A DNA stretch of 64,000 nucleotides, taken from contig NZ_JAVRHK010000013.1 of the NCBI RefSeq assembly GCF_031846585.1, forward strand, positions 48,818 through 112,817. The letters run 5' to 3'. Below the pieces are notes generated by a model. That model searched no databases and had not been told where the DNA came from. It saw nothing but the letters and a program-made list of their open reading frames with translations. The stretch comes from Autumnicola musiva. Its GTDB lineage: Bacteria; Bacteroidota; Bacteroidia; Flavobacteriales; Flavobacteriaceae. A program made the position numbers and the translations under genes. Of this stretch, positions 16,805 to 25,689 are shown piece after piece; position 1 is the first letter of the stretch, and every line of letters starts with the position of its first letter.

Positions 16805-17629
16805 TTAGGAAGTAAACAATCTAAGCGTAAAGGAGGTGGCCCGTTTATAAAGTTTAAACTTCAGGAGCACAATAAAAGCTATGGATCCAGCTTCCACCAG
16901 GTTGATAACGACCTGGTTCTCTGAAGCGCTGCCCAGCAGGTTCTCCCAAAAACTGGTATTGATTTCCCGGTAAAGCTCGTTGATAAAAACATTCACCAGG
17001 AAAAATGCCGGCACCAACATATATACCGCGACATATAAACGAAAAAAGGAATAGGCCATGGAACGGAATTTTTCAAATACCGAAAGGCTGATGATCAGCG
17101 GAAAAAATACCTGCATAATCCCCAGGATAAAAAAACGCTCTGCCAGAAATAAAGGGTAGATAAACAAATCCAGGATCCACAGGAATACCCCGACAATAAA
17201 CGACAGCACTTTCACGGAATATAGCGGGGTAAACAGTGCTTCATAAAGAGCCATCATCGCTTTGGTCATCACATCAAAGGCACCGGGATCATCTTCAATT
17301 TCCATTTCCTGCAGACGCAGGGGAACCAGAGCGGGAGCCGTCTCCATGAACTGCGATTCAATACTCACCAGTAACTGATCCAGCAATCCCAGGATTTCGG
17401 ATGCACATAGTACGAGCAGCACTACAGTTAAATTCCGTACCAGGTCTACCGGACGCAGTCCCCAGGTAATCCCGTCCTTATCCACCATGCCTTCCTGGTA
17501 TTTTTTAAGGATGTTGACCAGGAATAGGAGCACAGCAAGGCTTTTCATCCCCAGCATGGTATATTCCATAAAGACATTGGTCTTTACCGTCTCAAATACG
17601 GCATTTACATATTCCAGTCCCAGCTCCAT
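16805..17629 (-). CDS. traJ: Conjugative transposon protein TraJ
   Basis: A 274-residue inner-membrane protein with about six hydrophobic helices (for example SLAVLLFLVNIL, LFIYPLFLAERFFILGIMQV and YVAVYMLVPAFFLVNVFINE). It corresponds to TraJ of CTnDOT-type tra operons and to the TrbL/VirB6 group that forms the inner-membrane part of the mating channel. It starts MELGLEYVNAVFETVKTNVF. It follows traI after 19 bases. Confidence 0.86.
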   Translation of the reverse strand: MELGLEYVNAVFETVKTNVFMEYTMLGMKSLAVLLFLVNILKKYQEGMVDKDGITWGLRPVDLVRNLTVVLLVLCASEILGLLDQLLVSIESQFMETAPALVPLRLQEMEIEDDPGAFDVMTKAMMALYEALFTPLYSVKVLSFIVGVFLWILDLFIYPLFLAERFFILGIMQVFFPLIISLSVFEKFRSMAYSFFRLYVAVYMLVPAFFLVNVFINELYREINTSFWENLLGSASENQVVINLVEAGSIAFIVLLKFKLYKRATSFTLRLFTS

Positions 17630-17648
17630 TGTTTTATATCTTTAAAGG

Positions 17649-18230
17649 TTACCTCCCTGTCTGGCGGGAATTCAGCTGCTCCTGCAGCTGGCGAAAAGCA
17701 ATAATATCACGGTAGCGCCTAAGCTGCCGGTCTACCTGTAGCAGCAGTTCCCGGGACATTTCTTCTTTTTCATTAAGTATTTGTGTCCGGTCCGCATCGG
17801 TCATTTTCAGGAAATCACTTGAAAGCACCTGGTCAATAAAATCCAGATCTCTTAGTGAGAGCTCTATAATGGCATCAAAGGAATTGGAGATCCGGCTGAA
17901 TTCCTCCGGGTGGATATATGGCGAATTCAGTATCTCCCGGACATCTGTACGCAGCCTTTCATAAAGGCGCTGATGATTTCGGGTGAGTTCCCTCACCGCT
18001 TTCAGCTGACGCACCACCGCATTGACTTTTTCAATATTCTCTTTTTGCTTTTTTAGGAATTCCACGGTTTTTAAAAGCTGTGTAGTCTGTTTGGCGGATT
18101 CTATCAGGGATTTGGCCAGGCTGATAAAGTTGGTATTATCATAAACCGGCATCCCCTGGCAGGCGGCGCCTGCGGGTACTAGCAGGGCCATTGACAGGGC
18201 CAGTCCAAAAATTTTGTTTTTGGTTTGCAT
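17649..18230 (-). CDS. traI: Conjugative transposon protein TraI-like (DUF4141)
   Basis: A protein of 193 residues if translation starts at MQTKNKIFGLALSMALLVPA. I prefer this start because it begins a proper signal peptide (ending near GAACQ) and lies just 4 bases after the TraG stop; the frame is open further upstream, but only by reading through traG. The mature protein is almost all coiled coil (SAKQTTQLLKTVEFLKKQKE, then helices to the end). It matches the DUF4141/TraI group, comparable to VirB5/TrbJ periplasmic channel proteins. Confidence 0.83.
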   Translation of the reverse strand: MQTKNKIFGLALSMALLVPAGAACQGMPVYDNTNFISLAKSLIESAKQTTQLLKTVEFLKKQKENIEKVNAVVRQLKAVRELTRNHQRLYERLRTDVREILNSPYIHPEEFSRISNSFDAIIELSLRDLDFIDQVLSSDFLKMTDADRTQILNEKEEMSRELLLQVDRQLRRYRDIIAFRQLQEQLNSRQTGR

Positions 18231-18234
18231 CTTA

Positions 18235-20640
18235 TTAAGTTTTAGTGTTGATATATTCCGTGATGGCGCGTTCCATATCGCCTGTCTTTTCATAAATAGC
18301 CATGATGGCTTCGTTTTCAGCTCCATCTGTCAGGTATGCCGCGTAGGCTTCCGGGGGTACTTCCAGACGAAAAATATTGCTCTCCTTCCCTATCTTGATA
18401 AAGACTTCCGTATACTTCCGGGGGCCACTCAGGTTATTGGTAATCGACTTTAACTGGTTCAGGTCATGGGCGGAAAATTTTAACCTGGCTACCAGGTCCT
18501 CGTAGCCTTTTTCATTGCGCAGGCTGTAGATCACCTGGGTATTTTCGAGAATACTCGCGGCGGTGCTATTGGCCGACAACTGGTTAATAGACTGCAGGAT
18601 GATCCCGATGGCACCGTTTTGCTTGCGGATGGCCTGGTAATAGAATTCCACGCTCTCCAGCACGTTGGCGAATTTGAGTTGCTTGGCAAACTCATCAAAG
18701 AGGATGATGCCTTTTTCGCTGCGGTTGCTCCAGATAGACCTTTGAATTGCTGTTTTGATTAGTTTCAGCATAATAGAAAGGATTTCTTTATTATCTCTTA
18801 CTTCATCAAGTTCAAAAATAATCAGACGCTTCTCTTCCAGGCGGTAGGACTGGCCTTCCTGCTGACGAAATAAATAACTATACAGGCCGCTGCCCACGTA
18901 CTCCGACATGATATGGAGGAAACGCTGAAGCTCAAAGTAGCCGGGGTGAATACCCAGGCGTTCCAGGATATCTTCCTGTTCCCGTTCTATAAACCGGTAA
19001 AAACCCTCCAGGTGGTGTGGGGAAGCCACTGAATTGTAATACGCCTGTAGCAATTTCTTTAAGGCCACGGTTTCTTCCTTGGCCCCGGAAACTCCCGAGG
19101 AGAGTAACTCCAGTACAAACACCGCCAGCTCTTCCAGGTGTTCCGGGGCAGGGCGGGTAGCATTGGGCAAATAAAAAGGATTGATCCCAAGAGATTTGCC
19201 TGGCTGGTACCGGAGCACTATGTACTGCCCGGGATAGAGTTTGGCAAATTTAGCATAAGATCCTCCCAGGTCAATGATTACCAGGCGCAGACCCTGTTCA
19301 AAATACTGGCGGAGGATATTGTTGGCCAGGAAGGATTTGCCTTCCCCGGTAGGCGCAAAAATGGCAAAATTACGGGCCCTGATCCTTCTTTTTTTCTCAT
19401 CCCACACATCCTTTACTACCGGGATATTATATTGCCGGTCATTAAAGACCACCCCCCGGGGGTCAGATTTATAATTCCCGCTATGCAGCCATAGGCAAAG
19501 GGCATGTTTTAAATCGGTTACATACAGGTCATCATTGGAAAAATTAGAGGTAAAGGCAAAAAAGCTATTTAAAAAATACTGCTTTCTTGCTCCCGCTATT
19601 GGCGCGTAAGGTCTTATGTCAAGCTGTTTGCAGATGGCCTTTATTCCCGCGGCAATGTCCTTCAACTTATTGGGGTCCCGGTGCCAGTAAAGAATACTGA
19701 GTTGTCCCCGGATGATCCTGGTCTGTTCATCATGGTTGATAGCATTTAGTACCGACCTGATCTTCTCCAGTACCACTAAATTCTGCGTCCCGAAATTGGC
19801 ACTTTTCTTCAGCGCCTCCATTCTTTTCTCCAGCTGTTTGCGCCAGAGGATGGTATCGTCAAGGATGAGTAACTGGTTGACGATATGGTTCTCATAAAGC
19901 TCCAGGCCGAAGCCATCAATAAAACCCTGATGAAAGCTGAATTCCTCCGAAGTAAAATGTGTACCCGGGCGGCTGGTCTGCAACTGGTCCCCGAAGGCGG
20001 TCTCATGTTGTACAGCCATTACATCCATGTAATGTTCTCCTACCTGGATATGCTGATCACCCAGCAGGATATCGGTATCCACGCCTTCATTAAACCCGTT
20101 AAAATAATCATGAGCAAAGGAAATCACCTCCTCCTCTTTTAAAGGAATTAGGCTGAGTCTTTGACTTTGATTTAGAAAATGCACCACATCCTGTACGGCC
20201 GTCTGGAACCGTTCAAGCAGTTCATTTTCGCCGGAGATTACTTTCTTACTGACCGCTTTAAACGGGTTCACATATTTTGTATGATTAAAGCTTTTATTAC
20301 CTGGCCAGCAAAAGAAAAGATAACACCGGTGCTCCAGGAACTCCCGCCCTTCAAAATGTTTCCGGGTGGCTTTTTCCAGGAAAGAAGTTCCCGGCAATTG
20401 CTCCGTCTTATACTCCTGCTTTTGGTAAACATCCTGTTTATGTACTATACACCGGGAAGGAAGGCTTTTCAGCGCCTGAAACCAGGTGCCGTGTAGCGTT
20501 TCAAAATCTTTTTCCGAGAGGGAATACACTTCCGGCAGTTCCACGGCGTAGCCCAGGATTATATTACCATTGGAGGCGAATACCAGGTTATCTGATACAG
20601 CGGCCAGCGGGGGCTGCTTATACAGGTTCATTACTTTCAT
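18235..20640 (-). CDS. traG: Conjugation ATPase TraG (VirB4-like)
   Basis: An 801-residue cytoplasmic ATPase powering the mating channel. Walker A is APTGEGKSFLANNIL (middle of the protein), and Walker B is KGIILFDEFAKQLKFANV near residue 660. The conserved QSINQLSANSTAASILENTQ segment follows, and the N-terminal third carries the VirB4-type domain. This matches the TraG-family ATPase of Bacteroidota conjugative transposons (the name TraG here means VirB4-like, not the coupling protein). It overlaps the end of traF by 23 bases, suggesting translational coupling. ATG at 20640 or 20631 are both possible starts. It seems full length. Confidence 0.92.
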   Translation of the reverse strand: MKVMNLYKQPPLAAVSDNLVFASNGNIILGYAVELPEVYSLSEKDFETLHGTWFQALKSLPSRCIVHKQDVYQKQEYKTEQLPGTSFLEKATRKHFEGREFLEHRCYLFFCWPGNKSFNHTKYVNPFKAVSKKVISGENELLERFQTAVQDVVHFLNQSQRLSLIPLKEEEVISFAHDYFNGFNEGVDTDILLGDQHIQVGEHYMDVMAVQHETAFGDQLQTSRPGTHFTSEEFSFHQGFIDGFGLELYENHIVNQLLILDDTILWRKQLEKRMEALKKSANFGTQNLVVLEKIRSVLNAINHDEQTRIIRGQLSILYWHRDPNKLKDIAAGIKAICKQLDIRPYAPIAGARKQYFLNSFFAFTSNFSNDDLYVTDLKHALCLWLHSGNYKSDPRGVVFNDRQYNIPVVKDVWDEKKRRIRARNFAIFAPTGEGKSFLANNILRQYFEQGLRLVIIDLGGSYAKFAKLYPGQYIVLRYQPGKSLGINPFYLPNATRPAPEHLEELAVFVLELLSSGVSGAKEETVALKKLLQAYYNSVASPHHLEGFYRFIEREQEDILERLGIHPGYFELQRFLHIMSEYVGSGLYSYLFRQQEGQSYRLEEKRLIIFELDEVRDNKEILSIMLKLIKTAIQRSIWSNRSEKGIILFDEFAKQLKFANVLESVEFYYQAIRKQNGAIGIILQSINQLSANSTAASILENTQVIYSLRNEKGYEDLVARLKFSAHDLNQLKSITNNLSGPRKYTEVFIKIGKESNIFRLEVPPEAYAAYLTDGAENEAIMAIYEKTGDMERAITEYINTKT

Positions 20641-20911
20641 CAGGATAAGGATTAACAGGTTTATTACTGATCAGCTTAGGAAATACACAGATGAAGGTGA
20701 CCCTGCGGGTCAAACGGGTATAATGAAGAAAACCAAAGTAAAGCCCGATATTCATTACAATAAGGACAAGGATCATCAGTAAATTAAAAGCAAAAATGGC
20801 AATCAACAGGGAAAGCACTAAGACGGCGATCTGCACGGCAAAAAGCAGTAAGGGCAATCCCATGATCAGGGCTTCTTTACGGATATCCCGGTAAGCGATA
20901 TAGCGTTTCAT
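20618..20911 (-). CDS. traF: Conjugative protein TraF-like (DUF4133, VirB3-like)
   Basis: A 97-residue inner-membrane protein: a basic N-terminus (MKRYIAYRDIRKEALIMG), two adjacent membrane helices at about 18-60 and a short cytoplasmic tail with TFICVFPKLISNKPVNPY. Size, topology and place between traE and the VirB4-like traG fit the DUF4133/TraF group, a VirB3 counterpart. Its ATG shares one base with the TGA of traE, and its end overlaps traG. Confidence 0.83.
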   Translation of the reverse strand: MKRYIAYRDIRKEALIMGLPLLLFAVQIAVLVLSLLIAIFAFNLLMILVLIVMNIGLYFGFLHYTRLTRRVTFICVFPKLISNKPVNPYPDESNEPV

Positions 20912-21201
20912 CAGACCGCCATTGTTACGAGGTAGGTGAAAATACCAACCACAGCACCGGTAATCAGGACAAACACCAGTACCCTGCTAACCCCTTTTTT
21001 AAGATCGGTGTTTTCCCCGAAAAAATGCCCGGCATTAAACAAGAAGCCCACCAGGAAAATCACCCCCAGAAGCACTGGGAAGATTGCACGAATGATATCG
21101 GAGATCTCCTGTACGGAATTTTCTATACCACCGATTTGCGCAAAAGCAGGGACAGTCACAAGGAAGGCGCCTGCTAAACTGAAATAGTTAATTTTTTTCA
21201 T
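20911..21201 (-). CDS. traE: Conjugative protein TraE-like (DUF4134, VirB2-like)
   Basis: A 96-residue exported or membrane protein, with a signal-like N-terminus (MKKINYFSLAGAFLVTVPAFA), a polar segment (GGIENSVQEISDIIRAI) and two hydrophobic helices. This is the VirB2/TrbC-type pilin layout, and the DUF4134/TraE family heads the tra genes in CTnDOT-type operons. I take the ATG at 21201; a GTG lies one codon upstream. It is the first tra gene here, preceded by some 570 non-coding bases that should contain the tra promoter. Confidence 0.83.
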   Translation of the reverse strand: MKKINYFSLAGAFLVTVPAFAQIGGIENSVQEISDIIRAIFPVLLGVIFLVGFLFNAGHFFGENTDLKKGVSRVLVFVLITGAVVGIFTYLVTMAV

Positions 21202-21204
21202 CAC

Positions 21205-21772
21205 TTTAGATTTAAGTTAAACTGCTGATTATCTGATCTCAAATTAGAAAACAGCGGAGATATATAGCTGAAAATCATAAAGTTGTGAACAACAATTCCT
21301 TTGATGTTATTTGTATTCAAAGGAGTTCAAAGCCATATAAATTTATGGCAACCAAAACCTAAAGCTGTTAATAACTGAAAAACCTTATCCTAGATAATAG
21401 TGGCAAAACGGCAGATTCCGGCAGGAACAGCAGCGAAGAAGTTTAGAACAGGAAAGGATTATCCGGTAGCGCATTGAAAATATTATTTCCTTTTGCCCGG
21501 CATAAATGGTGCTGGATTTTATAGACAATTCCGGCTTGGTGAGATCTTGTAAATATTATTTATGAACAAGCCCTGGGAGAAAAAGCATTTACTAACAGCG
21601 TTAATAAAGATTAGATTTGAGTAATTGCTAATCCCAATAGAATAGTTAGTTTGGTTATTGGAAAAAAGAAGGTAACCACATAATGCAAAAGATTTGGCTT
21701 GTGCCTGGCGGAACCATACTACCTCTCTGAACCCAATCCTAAATATAAGTAGCCAACTTTAACAGCAAATAT
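21205..21772. other. Non-coding spacer between traE and a cargo gene
   Basis: A divergent intergenic region (traE leftward, methyltransferase rightward). It is somewhat more AT-rich than the tra genes. It must hold both promoters, but no box could be assigned confidently. TraA-D and a ParA-like gene, which precede traE in CTnDOT, are not here. Confidence 0.5.
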
Positions 21773-22540
21773 ATGAGCGCAATGGATAATAATTGGAATG
21801 CAGAACTATACATGAATAAACATTCTTTTGTATACAATTATGGTGAATCTCTGGTCGACTTATTAGATCCGAATAAGAATGAAAAAATTTTAGATTTAGG
21901 TTGTGGTACCGGTGAATTAACCAATCAGATTAGCAAACTATCAAAAGAAGTTATTGGAATAGATAAATCTCCGGAAATGATTAAAAGTGCAAAAGAAAAT
22001 TTTGCAACTATTAATTTTCAAATAGGAAGCGCTGAAAACATAAAATCTACAGAAGAATTTGATGCCGTTTTTTCTAATGCTACGCTACATTGGGTAAAAG
22101 ATTATCAAGCTGCTATTCAATCAATTTACGAGAGTTTGAAGCCGGGAGGAAGATTTGTAGCGGAATTCGGTGGAAGAGGTAATGTAGAGACAATTATATA
22201 CAGCTTAAGAAATAGTTTAGCTCAAAATGGATATCTAAAACAATCTCAGACTGAGATTTGGTATTTCCCTTCAATTGGAGAGTACACTTCAGCGTTAGAA
22301 AAACAAAATTTTAAAGTTAAATATGCCAAACACTACGATCGTCCCACGGAATTAACTGATGCTAAATCCGGCATTAAAGACTGGTTAGAAATGTTCGGAA
22401 AGCATTTTTTCGATAATGTCTCAAAAGAAGATGTAGATCAAATAATATTAGAAACTGAAAAGGCTTTAAAACCTTTATTGTTCAAAAAAAATAAATGGTA
22501 TGCTGATTATAAAAGATTACAAATTATAGCTTATAAATAG
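21773..22540 (+). CDS. Class I SAM-dependent methyltransferase (element cargo)
   Basis: A 255-residue Rossmann-fold methyltransferase. Motif I is ILDLGCGTGEL (residues 39-49), the acidic end of strand 2 is GIDKSPEM, and VFSNATLHWV is motif IV. The GGRFVAEFGGRGNVETI stretch resembles trans-aconitate methyltransferase relatives, but the substrate cannot be told. It is the only plus-strand gene within the conjugative block and is more AT-rich than the tra genes, so it is probably cargo acquired separately. Starts at Met1 or Met4 are possible. Confidence 0.85.
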   Translation: MSAMDNNWNAELYMNKHSFVYNYGESLVDLLDPNKNEKILDLGCGTGELTNQISKLSKEVIGIDKSPEMIKSAKENFATINFQIGSAENIKSTEEFDAVFSNATLHWVKDYQAAIQSIYESLKPGGRFVAEFGGRGNVETIIYSLRNSLAQNGYLKQSQTEIWYFPSIGEYTSALEKQNFKVKYAKHYDRPTELTDAKSGIKDWLEMFGKHFFDNVSKEDVDQIILETEKALKPLLFKKNKWYADYKRLQIIAYK

Positions 22541-22675
22541 CATACTTGCCAACAAAGAACTGATGTATCAACTTATATTACATAAATTTCTGATCCAAAG
22601 AAAATTTCTGATTATGGAGGGAAATGTATAAAAAATGTTTAATCCTATCATACGAAACAATCGCTTTGATACTAA

Positions 22676-23338
22676 TCATGCCCGTTTATCCCGGGTATTC
22701 TTTCCAAAGGCAATAAGATTAAAAAATTCCCGCATCCTGCTACGTACCCTATTGCCATAGATATCTTCCAGTTCTTCCGCATTAAGATTTGTAGTCGCAT
22801 GTGTTTTGATCCGGCCTTTACTGGCCAGGTACAGTTCATAACGGGAAAGCAGTACTTCGCCCAGCACATTACAGTCTTTACCATAGTGGCGGCCAATAGG
22901 CTCCACTCCCAGATCATCAAAACAGAAGCACCCGCTATCACCGTAATCCTCAATGGTTTTATAACCTAAGTGATTAAAACTGAAGACAACATTTCGGCTG
23001 GGGATCATTTCATAATGGCGACTGCCCGGAACCAGATGACGTAGAAGTTTCATCAGGCTTGTTTTCCCGCAACCTACGGGCCCGCTAAGCAACAGGCCTT
23101 TTTTTAAATCAATTCCAAGAGCTTTACAGGTATGAGCATCACGAATAGTGTAAGCGCACAGCTTGCGCAACACTGGGCGATCCGATTTATGTATTTTGAA
23201 ATTCCCTCCGAACAGGAGTTTGCCTTTAGCATCTAGATAGATCAGGATTCGATGGAAGTCATAATGCACGGTAGTTCCGTCAAAATCTCCAAGAGAGTAT
23301 TCCACTCCGCCTTCGATTATTTTAGAGGGATTCTCCAT
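22676..23338 (-). CDS. DnaC/IstB-like AAA+ ATPase
   Basis: A 220-residue ATPase related to DnaC, DnaA and IstB helper ATPases. Walker A is GPVGCGKT (residues 86-93), and Walker B reads FCFDDLGVEP. An HATTNLNAEELEDIYGNRVR segment contains sensor 1 and the arginine-finger region (RVRSRMREF). In conjugative elements such proteins load helicase or support replication of the excised circle. It overlaps the preceding winged-helix gene by 17 bases, so the two form a replication pair. Confidence 0.82.
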   Translation of the reverse strand: MENPSKIIEGGVEYSLGDFDGTTVHYDFHRILIYLDAKGKLLFGGNFKIHKSDRPVLRKLCAYTIRDAHTCKALGIDLKKGLLLSGPVGCGKTSLMKLLRHLVPGSRHYEMIPSRNVVFSFNHLGYKTIEDYGDSGCFCFDDLGVEPIGRHYGKDCNVLGEVLLSRYELYLASKGRIKTHATTNLNAEELEDIYGNRVRSRMREFFNLIAFGKNTRDKRA

Positions 23339-24020
23339 AATTTTTATCTTTTGTAGTTTTCAGGTGGTCCCAAGGTTTACTTGTACCTGTTCCTCTACGG
23401 GACGCTTTAATTTCCTTTCCGGGGTTTTGTAGCTTTAGCATCCATTTTTCAGCTGCACTGCACCAGTCCAGGATTTCACTTCCACTACTCATCTTCCACC
23501 CTACTGCCTGATAATGTTTAAAAAAAGTAAGTGCCTCCTGTATACCACAAGAACGTTTTTTAAAAAAATCAATAACTTCTTTCTCATGGGCGGGCTTTTT
23601 CCCTTTGGATATGTTTTCTTGTTTAATACTGTTTATAGAAGGTACCACCAGCTGTCCTTCCCCGGGACGGTAGTTGTCCTCAAGTTGTTCTGTCTTGGGA
23701 GGGTAGCGTTCCATAGTCGATTCATAAGCTGTCCCGAAAACAGTCATCATGATCTTACTCCCCTTGTAGGGATTATTTGAAGGAAAATAAGAAAGGTAGT
23801 TCCATCTATCCAGCTCCCTGACACAGCGATGATAGGTGGATTTAGCACCGATCTTAGCAGCATTCATCATCTCCCTGCGATTGATAAAAAACGTATCGGC
23901 AAAACGGCTACTATTCCATTCCTGGAATAGCGCCATATACAGGCTGATATGAGATGGATTGAGCCGATCATCAGAATAAAACAGCTCAAAGGCCAAATTA
24001 AGTTGACGAATATAATTCAT
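23322..24020 (-). CDS. Winged-helix replication-type protein
   Basis: A 232-residue protein that I assign only by context and fold. The N-terminal half (NPSHISLYMALFQEWNSSRF, RREMMNAAKIGAKSTYHRCV, RELDRWNYLSYF) has the winged-helix layout of replication initiators and DnaD-like proteins. A polar linker follows. The C-terminal part (KEVIDFFKKRSCGIQEALTF, WKMSSGSEILDWCSAAEKWM) resembles the helicase-loader interaction domain of DnaD. It sits between an Xis-like HTH gene and a DnaC-like ATPase. I use the ATG at 24020, two bases after the HTH stop. Confidence 0.65.
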   Translation of the reverse strand: MNYIRQLNLAFELFYSDDRLNPSHISLYMALFQEWNSSRFADTFFINRREMMNAAKIGAKSTYHRCVRELDRWNYLSYFPSNNPYKGSKIMMTVFGTAYESTMERYPPKTEQLEDNYRPGEGQLVVPSINSIKQENISKGKKPAHEKEVIDFFKKRSCGIQEALTFFKHYQAVGWKMSSGSEILDWCSAAEKWMLKLQNPGKEIKASRRGTGTSKPWDHLKTTKDKNYGESL

Positions 24021-24022
24021 GA

Positions 24023-24307
24023 TCAAAAACCGGAATTATGCTGGATGCGATGTGCATCCATAAGCTTCTGAACATCAGCGGCCTCGTAATAGATAATCCC
24101 TCCAATTTTAGTGTAAGGCAGGGTTCCATTGCTACGCAAGGTATGGAGGGTTCCAGAGCTAATCTGTAGAAACTCCATCAAATCTGAAGATTTAAAATAC
24201 TGCTTTAATGTTCCGGAGGACTGTTGGTCCAGTAAGATTTTAATTTCTTCGAGCAGTTCCATTTTAAACTCCCGAAGATCATCTGTGTTGATAATACTTG
24301 TTGGCAT
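24023..24307 (-). CDS. Excisionase-like helix-turn-helix protein
   Basis: A 94-residue protein with a MerR/Xis-type winged helix in residues 38-90. YFKSSDLMEFLQISSGTLHT is the HTH, and LPYTKIGGIIYYEAADVQKL is the wing. Such proteins act as recombination directionality factors or as regulators of excision genes in Bacteroidota elements. It is the first gene of the short replication operon, facing away from the repeats near 24420-24577, which could be its binding sites or recombinase arm sites. No integrase gene is adjacent. Confidence 0.75.
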   Translation of the reverse strand: MPTSIINTDDLREFKMELLEEIKILLDQQSSGTLKQYFKSSDLMEFLQISSGTLHTLRSNGTLPYTKIGGIIYYEAADVQKLMDAHRIQHNSGF

Positions 24308-24419
24308 AAGAATTTGTTTTAAATAATCCCACCGCCTCCGGATCCGATCTTCATTGGAAGCAGTGGGATTGGTTAAAGAAACTTTCAGGACAAAGCTGAC
24401 AAGGATGAGGGAGAATCTT

Positions 24420-24577
24420 TCGTAGTGTGTGTCGTACTACGACAAATTTTAACACTATTTATTTAGCAGGATTTATGGCTATTTTAAAGGATTTGACAAC
24501 CTTAAAACCAGTGATATTTTAAGCAAATTGTTCATCAAAAGCCCTTGTATTTTCCCGGAGAGAAAATCGTAGTACGA
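24420..24577. repeat. Inverted TCGTAnTACGA repeats
   Basis: TCGTACTACGA at 24432-24442 and its exact reverse complement TCGTAGTACGA at 24567-24577, plus a half copy TCGTAGT at 24420-24426 that forms a hairpin with the first. Each full copy is a palindrome around one central base. They flank 125 bases upstream of the Xis-like gene. Confidence 0.7.
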
Positions 24578-24586
24578 AAGCCTTTA

Positions 24587-24624
24587 ACAAAAAAAAGAGC
24601 CAATTGAAATTACAAATGGCTCTT
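24587..24624 (-). terminator. Rho-independent terminator
   Basis: On the minus strand, AAGAGCCA (complement of 24617-24624) pairs with TGGCTCTT (complement of 24595-24602) and is followed by a run of eight T. It lies 134 bases past the stop of the minus-strand SDR gene at 24758 and would separate the redox cluster from the conjugative element. Confidence 0.75.
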
Positions 24625-24757
24625 ATGGAACGATAAAATTCAAGAGTTCGAATAGATTATAAAATTAAAGCTCCTGACGCTTTATGTACTATAACAGCTA
24701 ATGGATTTTTAAAATTATCATTTTAGCTATTTTAATGAGCTTCTATATCAGTAAAAA

Positions 24758-25681
24758 TTATTCTTTACCAGAACCAAAGGGATAGGTAACTCCTGTTAAT
24801 CCTTTGGCTTCATTCCAAAGCCGTTTAGCTGTATCAATATCTTTAGCGCGTAATGGAATTTTGGCTTTTTCGGGTTTTCCTGTCAATTCAAAAAATCCAG
24901 ATGGACCCCAGTAAGAGCCATTTTCAACAGTAGGATCACAAGCCGCTCTAATGGTAGGTAAAGCCGCTTTTTCCGGTGGATGAGAAATTAGGGGAGTAAG
25001 AATGTACTTCATTAAAAAACTGCTTGATCTTTGTAAATTGGTTGGCGAACCACCCGGATGTGCTGCTACGGAAATGGAGGAAGAGTTTATATTTTCTAAT
25101 CGTCTTGCCAGTTCTTTGCTGAAGATCAAATCTGCTAATTTGCTCTGGCCGTAGGCAGGCCATTTTTTATAGTCTTTACGTTCACTTTGCAAGTCCTCAA
25201 AATCTATTTTTCCAATTCTTGAAGCCAGGCTGGATAAGCTTACAACTCTGGAATTTTCAGTTTTTAGCAATGCAGGCATTACAAGACCGGTAAGCGCAAA
25301 ATGACCTAGAAAATTAGTGCCGAATTGAAGTTCAAATCCTTGCTTGGTTTTGGAGTAAGGTGGAACCATAACCCCGGCATTGTTTATTAAAACATCAAGT
25401 TTTTCATAAGTTTTATTGAAAGCTGCAGCACATTTTCGAATGGAATCCATATCTGCAAGATCAAGTTCTATTACAGATAGTTTTGCTTCCGGATATTCCT
25501 CAAGAATTAAATTCTTTGCTTTTTGGGCCTTTTGCATATTTCGGCAGGCCATAATAACCGTGGCTTTCTTTTCAGCAAAAAATTTAGTGGTTTCAAATCC
25601 GAGGCCTGAATTTGCTCCGGTTATAAAAATAAGTTTCTCGCTTAAATTTCTATCGATTGTAAAATCAGTTTTTGTCATCAT
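24758..25681 (-). CDS. SDR oxidoreductase (retinol-dehydrogenase-like)
   Basis: A 307-residue short-chain dehydrogenase. TGANSGLG at residues 21-28 binds NAD(P). NNAG lies at 100-103, and the catalytic Tyr177 and Lys181 are in YGQSK. The length and the WPAYGQSK, AHPGGSPTNLQ and SYWGPSGFFELTGKP segments place it with the retinol/protochlorophyllide-reductase-like branch acting on hydrophobic carbonyls; the substrate is unknown. It follows an NmrA-like gene after 8 bases on the same strand, both divergent from a TetR gene that probably controls them. Confidence 0.88.
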   Translation of the reverse strand: MMTKTDFTIDRNLSEKLIFITGANSGLGFETTKFFAEKKATVIMACRNMQKAQKAKNLILEEYPEAKLSVIELDLADMDSIRKCAAAFNKTYEKLDVLINNAGVMVPPYSKTKQGFELQFGTNFLGHFALTGLVMPALLKTENSRVVSLSSLASRIGKIDFEDLQSERKDYKKWPAYGQSKLADLIFSKELARRLENINSSSISVAAHPGGSPTNLQRSSSFLMKYILTPLISHPPEKAALPTIRAACDPTVENGSYWGPSGFFELTGKPEKAKIPLRAKDIDTAKRLWNEAKGLTGVTYPFGSGKE

Positions 25682-25689
25682 TATTCATT

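Larger units (their letters stand above)
9426..24580. mobile_element. CTnDOT-type conjugative element, no integrase visible
   Basis: A block of conjugation genes of the Bacteroidota CTnDOT/ERL tra type, mostly on the minus strand. Read 5' to 3' along that strand, it holds an Xis-like HTH, a winged-helix protein, a DnaC-like ATPase, traE-F-G-I-J-K-M-N, ssb, radC, mobA, mobB and mobC. It is visibly richer in G+C than both flanks. TraL, TraO, TraP, TraQ and TraA-D homologues were not found, nor any tyrosine or serine recombinase. The boundaries are estimates: the left is set at the last mob gene, next to the pseudogene cluster; the right is set just past the repeats near 24420-24577, before an ordinary SDR gene. 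It could be an ICE whose integrase lies elsewhere, or a decayed remnant. Confidence 0.75.
24308..24757. other. Right-end non-coding region of the element
   Basis: About 450 bases holding the TCGTAnTACGA repeats (listed separately) and a terminator at 24595-24624. The promoter of the Xis-like operon should be here. The likely right boundary of the conjugative element is somewhere in this stretch, but no direct repeat matching the left end was found. Confidence 0.5.

Noticed and set aside
17649..18326. Longer start of the TraI-like gene
   Set aside because: It would run through the traG end and hide the signal peptide; the ATG at 18230 is better.
24640..24660. GAGTTCGAAT as a possible tRNA 3' end and integration site
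   Set aside because: No cloverleaf upstream and no matching CCA end; only a short chance match.
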